Source of the DNA: Salinirussus sp.
GTDB lineage: Archaea; Halobacteriota; Halobacteria; Halobacteriales; Haloarculaceae
Assembly: GCA_028275005.1 (NCBI GenBank)
Contig: JAQCNN010000190.1
Span: 1-10,595 of the forward strand
DNA: 10,595 bases
Direction: 5' to 3'
Of the stretch, positions 6,086 through 10,595 are shown one piece after another. The notes under the pieces were generated by a model. That model saw only the letters and a list, made by a program, of their open reading frames with translations. It ran no database searches and had not been told where the DNA came from. The position numbers and the translations under genes were made by a program. The number at the start of each line of letters is the position of its first letter. The first letter of the stretch is position 1.

Positions 6086-6111
6086 CCGCGCATAGTCGAG
6101 ATTCGAATGCT

Positions 6112-8082
6112 ATGGGACAGACGCTTACCGAGAAGATCCTTGACGACCACCTCGTCGAAGGGGCACTCGAGCCCGGCGAGGAGATCGGGATCGAGATCGA
6201 CCAGGTACTCACACAGGACACGACCGGGACGCTCGTCTGGCTACAGTTCGAGGCGCTCGGCCTCGAGGAGGTTCAGACGGAGCTCGCCGCACAGTACTGC
6301 GACCACCAGACCTACCAGTTCGACTTCAAGAACACCGACGACCACCGGTTTCTGCGCTCTGCAGCCGGCACCTTTGGCGCGTATTTCTCACGGCCCGGCA
6401 ACGGCATCTGTCACAACGTCCACAAGGAGAACTTTGCCGCGCCCGGCAAGACCCTGCTTGGCAGCGACTCACACACCCCAACGCCCGGCGGGCTCGGCCA
6501 GCTCGCCATCGGCTCGGGCGGGCTCGACGTCGCCGTCGCCATGGGTGGCGGCGCCTACTACATCGACATGCCCGAGGTCGTCAACGTCCGTCTCGAGGGG
6601 GAGCTTCCGGAGTGGGCGACCGCAAAGGACGTCGTCCTCGAGATGCTGCGCCGGCTCTCGGTGAAAGGCGGTGTTGGCAAGATCTTCGAGTACACCGGCC
6701 CCGGTGTCGAGACCCTCGCCGTTCCCGAGCGGACGACCATCACCAACATGGGGACCGAACTCGGCGCGACCTCCTCGATCTTCCCGACCGACGAGAAGAC
6801 CGAGGACTATCTCGCCCGGCAGGGCCGGGCCGACGAGTACGTCGAACTCCAGCCCGACGACGACGCCGAGTACGCCGACCAGATCACCATCGACCTCTCG
6901 GACCTGGAGCCGCTCGTCGCCGAGCCCTCCATGCCCGACAACATCGTCCCCGTCCGCGAGGTGGCGGGCCAGGAGGTCGACCAGGTTATCATCGGCTCCT
7001 GTACGAACGGCGGCTACAGCGACATCCTCCCAGCCGCGAAGATGCTCGAGGACCGGTCCATCGAGCCTGACACCGAGATGATCATCGCGCCCGGCTCGAA
7101 GAAGGCAAGCGAGATGCTGGCCCGCGAGGGCTGGACCGCGGAGCTGATGGCCGCCGGCGTCAACTACTCCGAGTCCACCTGTGGCGCCTGTATCGGTATC
7201 GGCCACGTGCCGGGGTCGGACTCGGTGAGCCTGCGCACCTTCAACCGCAACTTCGAGGGGCGCTCCGGCATCGAGGACGACAACGTCTACCTCTGCTCGC
7301 CGGAGGTGGCGGCGGCAGGGGCGATCGCCGGCGAGATCGTCGACCCCCGTGACCTGGCCGAGGAGATGGACGGCCTCGAGGACCCAGGCTTTGAGCTGCC
7401 CGACGCCTACGAGGGCGCCGAAAACGACATCATCGCGCCCGAAAACCCGGTCGATGACGAACTCGTCAAGGGCCCCAACATCGGTGACGTGCCGCTGAAG
7501 GAGCCCCTGGACGCCGACCTGGCGGGGCCGACCCTGCTGAAGATGGCGGACAACATCACGACCGACCACATCATCCCGGCCACCCAGGATATCCTGATGT
7601 ACCGGTCGAACATCCCCAAGCTCTCGGAGTTCACCCTGAGCCGGGTCGACGACGACTTTGCCGAGCGCGCACTCGACTCGGACGGTGGCTTCCTCGTCGC
7701 CGGCGAGAACTACGGCCAGGGCTCCTCCCGTGAGCACGCCGCCCTGTGTCCGATGTATCTGGGTGTCGAAGGCGTACTCGCCCGGAGTTTCGCCCGGATC
7801 CACAAGGCGAACCTCTTCAACTTCGGGCTGTTGCCCCTCGAGATCGACGAGGAGACCTACGAGCGGATCGAGGAGGGTGACAACGTCGAGGTCGTCGACG
7901 ACGTCAGCGAAGCTGTCCGGTCGGGCAGAGAGGAGTTCACTGTCCGCGTCAACGACGAGTGGGAGGCAACGGGTCACCTCGACGCCTCCGCCCGCGAACG
8001 CGAGATCCTCGCCGACGGCGGCAAGCTAACCCACGTCAAGCAGCAACACGACGAGAGCGGCGCCGCCCCGGCCGACGACTAG
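6112..8082 (+). CDS. acn: Aconitate hydratase
   Basis: Cytoplasmic [4Fe-4S] enzyme interconverting citrate and isocitrate in the TCA cycle. At 656 residues it is much shorter than bacterial AcnA/AcnB (about 850-900) and has the compact form usual in haloarchaea, related to mitochondrial-type aconitase and the LeuC/LeuD family. The cluster ligands are Cys297 (GSCTNGGYSDI, 295-305), Cys357 and Cys360 (STCGACIGIG, 355-364). The SDSHTPTPGG segment (118-127) is the family signature. The C-terminal swivel domain (about 455 onward) carries GENYGQGSSREHAA (531-544), with substrate-binding Ser and Arg. Both halves are fused in one chain with no frameshift, so a 3-isopropylmalate isomerase, normally two subunits, is less likely. 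The gene has its own TATA box, and a T6 run follows its stop. Confidence 0.95.
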   Translation: MGQTLTEKILDDHLVEGALEPGEEIGIEIDQVLTQDTTGTLVWLQFEALGLEEVQTELAAQYCDHQTYQFDFKNTDDHRFLRSAAGTFGAYFSRPGNGICHNVHKENFAAPGKTLLGSDSHTPTPGGLGQLAIGSGGLDVAVAMGGGAYYIDMPEVVNVRLEGELPEWATAKDVVLEMLRRLSVKGGVGKIFEYTGPGVETLAVPERTTITNMGTELGATSSIFPTDEKTEDYLARQGRADEYVELQPDDDAEYADQITIDLSDLEPLVAEPSMPDNIVPVREVAGQEVDQVIIGSCTNGGYSDILPAAKMLEDRSIEPDTEMIIAPGSKKASEMLAREGWTAELMAAGVNYSESTCGACIGIGHVPGSDSVSLRTFNRNFEGRSGIEDDNVYLCSPEVAAAGAIAGEIVDPRDLAEEMDGLEDPGFELPDAYEGAENDIIAPENPVDDELVKGPNIGDVPLKEPLDADLAGPTLLKMADNITTDHIIPATQDILMYRSNIPKLSEFTLSRVDDDFAERALDSDGGFLVAGENYGQGSSREHAALCPMYLGVEGVLARSFARIHKANLFNFGLLPLEIDEETYERIEEGDNVEVVDDVSEAVRSGREEFTVRVNDEWEATGHLDASAREREILADGGKLTHVKQQHDESGAAPADD

Positions 8083-8087
8083 CTGTC

Positions 8088-8098
8088 ACCGCTTTTTT
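8088..8098 (+). terminator. U-tract terminator after aconitase
   Basis: ACCGC followed by six T (8093-8098) lies 10 bases after the aconitase stop. Runs of U are the main intrinsic signal for the archaeal polymerase. This is the longest T run in the window, which supports separate transcription of the next gene. Confidence 0.55.
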
Positions 8099-8155
8099 GA
8101 TTGCTTCGGGACTCCGGTCAGCCACACGACCGCCACAGCGGGCGGACAGGAGCCA

Positions 8156-8169
8156 CAGACACTTGTCTG
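8156..8169. promoter_or_regulatory. Palindrome upstream of the aminopeptidase
   Basis: CAGACA-CT-TGTCTG is a 6-bp inverted repeat about 27 bases before ATG 8190, the place where a TATA box would be expected but no clear one is seen. GACAGG occurs as a direct repeat on both sides (8145-8150 and 8169-8174). It may be a regulator site overlapping the promoter; this is inference from position only. Confidence 0.3.
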
Positions 8170-8189
8170 ACAGGCCCTCAGGGGGCGAC

Positions 8190-9299
8190 ATGGACGACCG
8201 GGTCCGCGAGCACGCGGCGGTGCTGGTCGACTGGAGTGCACGAATCGACGCCGGCGACGATGTCGTCGTCCGGGTGGGGGAGGGAGCCCACGACCTCGGG
8301 GTGGCCGTCGCGGAGGCGCTGGGCGAGCGCGACGCCAATATGCTCGCCTGCTACGATAGCCCCGAACTCGAGCGGGCCTACCTCCGCGCCCACGGCGAGG
8401 AGTTCCCCTCCGACCCGGCCTTCGAACTGGCGCTGTACGAGCGTGCCGACAGCGTCCTCTCGCTGCGCGGGACGCGCAACACGAGCGAGCGCGCGGACGT
8501 GCCCGAGGGGCGCGAGCAGGCGTACAGTCGCGCCCGGCAGGGTATCCGGGAGGCCCGTCTCTCGACGGACTGGGTGTCGACGGTCCACCCGACGCGGGCG
8601 ATGGCCCAGCAGGCCGGGATGAGCTACGCCGCCTACCGGGACTTCGTCTACGACGCGGTGCTCCGGGACTGGGAGGGGCTGGCCGCGGAGATGCGCCGGC
8701 TAAAGACGACCCTCGACGGCGCAAGTGAGGTCCGACTCCGCAAGGACGAGGACAGCACAGACCTGACGATGTGGGTCGACGACCGGACCGCGGTGAACTC
8801 CACAGCGAGCGTGGCCGACGACTCACACAACCTCCCCAGCGGCGAGGTGTTCACCGCCCCGGCCGACACCGCCGGACAGGTGGTCTTCGACGTGCCGATG
8901 ACGGTCCGGGGACAGCGCCTCGAGGGCGTCCGACTCGTCTTCAAGGACGGCGTCGTCGTCGACTGGGAGGCCGAGGCCGGAGGGGAGGTGCTCCGGGCTA
9001 TCCTGGAGACCGACGGCGGCGCGAAACGTCTGGGGGAACTCGGTGTGGGGATGAACCGTGGGATCGACCGTCCGACCGGACAGGTCCTGTTCGACGAGAA
9101 GATGGCCGGCACGGTTCACCTCGCGCTCGGGCGGGCGTACGACGCCTGCCTCCCGAACGGCGAGACCGGCAACGACAGCGCCGTCCACGTCGACCTCATC
9201 ACCGATATGGACCGGGAGGGGACGACCCTCGAGGTCGACGGGACGGTCGTCCAGCGCGACGGAACCTTCCGGTGGGAGGAGGGGTTCCCGGGGGCGTAG
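8190..9299 (+). CDS. M29-family metallo-aminopeptidase
   Basis: Predicted cytoplasmic aminopeptidase of 369 residues, peptidase family M29 (AmpS/AmpT type, thermophilic metalloprotease). All expected metal and catalytic residues are seen in order: Glu219 (GEVFTAP, 218-224), Glu283 (LGELGVGMN), His310 (GTVHLALG), Tyr317 (GRAYDAC), then His333 and Asp335 (VHVDLI). These bind two divalent metal ions and activate water for removal of N-terminal residues. I chose ATG 8190; the frame is open further upstream into the aconitase gene, but that part is Arg-rich read-through. A G-rich stretch GGGGGCGA just before the ATG could be a weak Shine-Dalgarno. The next gene encodes the proteasomal ATPase, 74 bases downstream on the same strand, so a role in trimming proteasome products is plausible but inferred. 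Confidence 0.9.
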   Translation: MDDRVREHAAVLVDWSARIDAGDDVVVRVGEGAHDLGVAVAEALGERDANMLACYDSPELERAYLRAHGEEFPSDPAFELALYERADSVLSLRGTRNTSERADVPEGREQAYSRARQGIREARLSTDWVSTVHPTRAMAQQAGMSYAAYRDFVYDAVLRDWEGLAAEMRRLKTTLDGASEVRLRKDEDSTDLTMWVDDRTAVNSTASVADDSHNLPSGEVFTAPADTAGQVVFDVPMTVRGQRLEGVRLVFKDGVVVDWEAEAGGEVLRAILETDGGAKRLGELGVGMNRGIDRPTGQVLFDEKMAGTVHLALGRAYDACLPNGETGNDSAVHVDLITDMDREGTTLEVDGTVVQRDGTFRWEEGFPGA

Positions 9300-9331
9300 G
9301 TCCCTCCGCCGGCCTCTCGGCCGCGACACTC

Positions 9332-9347
9332 CCGAAGGACCTAAATC
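9332..9347 (+). promoter_or_regulatory. Promoter of the PAN gene (BRE and TATA-like)
   Basis: A purine-rich CCGAAGGA followed by CTAAATC at 9341-9347 resembles the haloarchaeal BRE-TATA arrangement. The box is centred about 30 bases before ATG 9374, predicting a leader of only a few bases. PAN therefore probably has its own promoter although it follows the aminopeptidase closely. Confidence 0.5.
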
Positions 9348-9373
9348 CGACGACACCAAATGTTTGATACCAG

Positions 9374-10594
9374 ATGTCCCGGAGTCCGTCGCTCCCAGAG
9401 CGCCCCCGTCTGGACCTGGACCCCGACATGCCGCCCGAAGAGCGGCTGGAGGCGCTCAGGGAGCACTACGTCGAAGTCGTGAACGTGCACCGCAAACTCA
9501 ACGACCAACTCGACGGCGCCAGCGAGCGACAGCACGAACTCACCGACGAGGTCGACCGTCTCGAGCGGGAGAACGATACGCTGAAAGCCTCCTCGCTGTA
9601 CGTCGCTACCGCCGAGGAACTGATGGACGACGGCGTTGTTGTCAAACAACACGGCAACAACCAGGAGGTCCTGACGGAGGTCTCCCCGACCGTTCGTGAC
9701 GACCTGGAGGCCGGCGACCGCGTCGCTATCAACGACTCCTTCAGCGTCCAGCAGATCCTCGACCCCGAGACCGACGCCCGCGCCCAGGCGATGCAGGTCG
9801 ACACCTCCCCCGACGTCACCTACGACGATATCGGCGGTCTCGAGGAACAGACCCGCGAGGTCCGCGAGGCGGTCGAGCAGCCGCTGATCAACGCCGACCA
9901 GTTCCGAGAGGTCGGCGTCGACCCGCCCTCCGGCGTGCTCCTGCACGGGCCACCCGGCACGGGCAAGACCATGCTCGCAAAGGCCGTCGCCAACGAGACC
10001 GACGCAACCTTCATCAAGATGGCCGGCTCCGAGCTCGTCCAGAAGTTTATCGGCGAGGGCGCACGCCTCGTTCGTGACCTGTTCGAGCTTGCGGGCGAAC
10101 GCGAGCCCGCCGTCATCTTCATCGACGAGATCGACGCCATCGCCGCCAAACGCACCGAGTCAAAGACCTCAGGGGACGCCGAGGTCCAGCGGACCATGAT
10201 GCAGTTGCTCTCGGAGATGGACGGCTTCGACGACCGCGGAGAGGTCCGTATCATCGCCGCCACCAACCGCTTCGACATGCTCGACCGCGCCATCCTCCGC
10301 CCCGGCCGCTTCGACCGCCTCATCGAGGTGCCAAAGCCCGACTGGGACGGCCGCAGACGGATCCTGGAGATCCACACGGCCGAGATGAGCCTGGCCGACG
10401 AGACCGACCTGGGCGAGCTAGCGGGCAAGACCGACGGCTTCACCGGCGCGGAACTCGCGTCCATCGCCACCGAGGCCGGGATGTTCGCCATCCGCGACGA
10501 GCGCACCACCGTCCAGCTACAGGACTTCGTCGCCGCCCTCGAGAAGGTCGAGGAGGAGGAGGACACCGCCGGGACGCCGATCGCGTTCGCCTAA
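9374..10594 (+). CDS. pan2: Proteasome-activating nucleotidase, PanB/Pan2-like
   Basis: Hexameric AAA+ ATPase that unfolds proteins and feeds them into the archaeal 20S proteasome. The 406 residues run as follows: N-terminal coiled coil (about 22-72), OB-fold subdomain (about 75-145, with VVKQHGNNQEVLTEV), then the AAA+ module. That module has Walker A GPPGTGKT (192-199), pore loop KFIGEG (224-229), Walker B IFIDE (248-252) and the second region of homology with arginine-finger residues Arg309 and Arg312 (ILRPGRFD, 307-314). The start MSRSPSLPERP resembles, from memory, the haloarchaeal second PAN paralogue (PanB/Pan2). The C-terminus is IAFA, an HbYX-like tail with Phe in place of Tyr, which normally docks into the proteasome alpha ring. 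The stop codon ends one base before the window edge. The gene is complete and unbroken. Confidence 0.95.
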   Translation: MSRSPSLPERPRLDLDPDMPPEERLEALREHYVEVVNVHRKLNDQLDGASERQHELTDEVDRLERENDTLKASSLYVATAEELMDDGVVVKQHGNNQEVLTEVSPTVRDDLEAGDRVAINDSFSVQQILDPETDARAQAMQVDTSPDVTYDDIGGLEEQTREVREAVEQPLINADQFREVGVDPPSGVLLHGPPGTGKTMLAKAVANETDATFIKMAGSELVQKFIGEGARLVRDLFELAGEREPAVIFIDEIDAIAAKRTESKTSGDAEVQRTMMQLLSEMDGFDDRGEVRIIAATNRFDMLDRAILRPGRFDRLIEVPKPDWDGRRRILEIHTAEMSLADETDLGELAGKTDGFTGAELASIATEAGMFAIRDERTTVQLQDFVAALEKVEEEEDTAGTPIAFA

Positions 10595-10595
10595 C

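Noticed and set aside
6095..6112. ATTCGAAT, which resembles a tRNA T-loop
   Set aside because: No flanking 5-bp stem, acceptor stem or anticodon arm can be found on either strand; it lies in the aconitase promoter gap.
6016..6150. Longer N-terminus for dut
   Set aside because: It would overlap the aconitase promoter and start, is basic and Cys-rich, and the family normally begins near MFRSG.
5397..6221. 274-codon minus-strand frame over dut and the gap beside it
   Set aside because: Ser/Thr/Pro/Arg-rich out-of-frame translation of dut, with no promoter or domain.
6469..7977. 502-codon minus-strand open frame opposite aconitase
   Set aside because: Shadow of the aconitase reading frame; no recognisable domain.
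7959..8189. Longer N-terminus for the aminopeptidase, starting inside aconitase
   Set aside because: The extension is Arg-rich out-of-frame aconitase sequence and crosses the T6 terminator; M29 homologues start close to the ATG at 8190.
1..10595. CRISPR array, prophage, defence island or transposase
   Set aside because: No regularly spaced repeats and no phage, nuclease-helicase or transposase genes were seen; the coding content is mostly housekeeping.

Overview
The window is high-GC chromosomal DNA from a halophilic archaeon (class Halobacteria). The translated proteins are rich in Asp and Glu and poor in Lys. Several starts sit about 25-30 bases behind a TATA-like box with no Shine-Dalgarno, which is the leaderless transcription usual in this group. 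The gene set includes an archaeal ATP-dependent DNA ligase, a HalOD1-domain protein, a Dcd/Dut-type nucleotide enzyme and a proteasome-activating nucleotidase. The species cannot be named from the sequence alone.

Layout. 1-517: no convincing gene; several short hairpins, a T-rich stretch near 201-207 and, at its end, the promoter of the next gene. 518-1282 (+): alpha/beta-hydrolase (lipase/esterase type). 1288-1371: compact inverted-repeat element between two convergent genes, flanked by 7-base direct repeats. 4192-1369 (-): ATP-dependent DNA ligase followed by a beta-CASP metallo-beta-lactamase nuclease, a likely DNA/RNA end-processing pair. 4281-4955 (+): class I SAM methyltransferase, overlapping tail-to-tail with a small HalOD1-domain gene (5223-4942, -). 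5256-5544: non-coding, with a long imperfect hairpin next to the dut stop codon. 6015-5545 (-): dUTPase/dCTP-deaminase family enzyme, divergent from 6112-8082 (+) aconitate hydratase. 8190-9299 (+): M29-family aminopeptidase. 9374-10594 (+): proteasome-activating nucleotidase, PanB/Pan2-like, complete one base before the window ends.

How the genes fit together. Most are housekeeping: DNA repair or replication (ligase, nuclease), nucleotide-pool sanitation (Dut), the TCA cycle (aconitase) and protein turnover (PAN unfolding substrates for the 20S proteasome, plus a metallo-aminopeptidase that could trim the peptides). The gene order hints at two functional pairs, ligase-nuclease and aminopeptidase-PAN. 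I see no CRISPR array, tRNA, rRNA, transposase or obvious defence system. The less ordinary material is non-coding: the MITE-like element at 1288-1371, the long hairpin at 5465-5543, and the structured gene-free stretch at 1-480.
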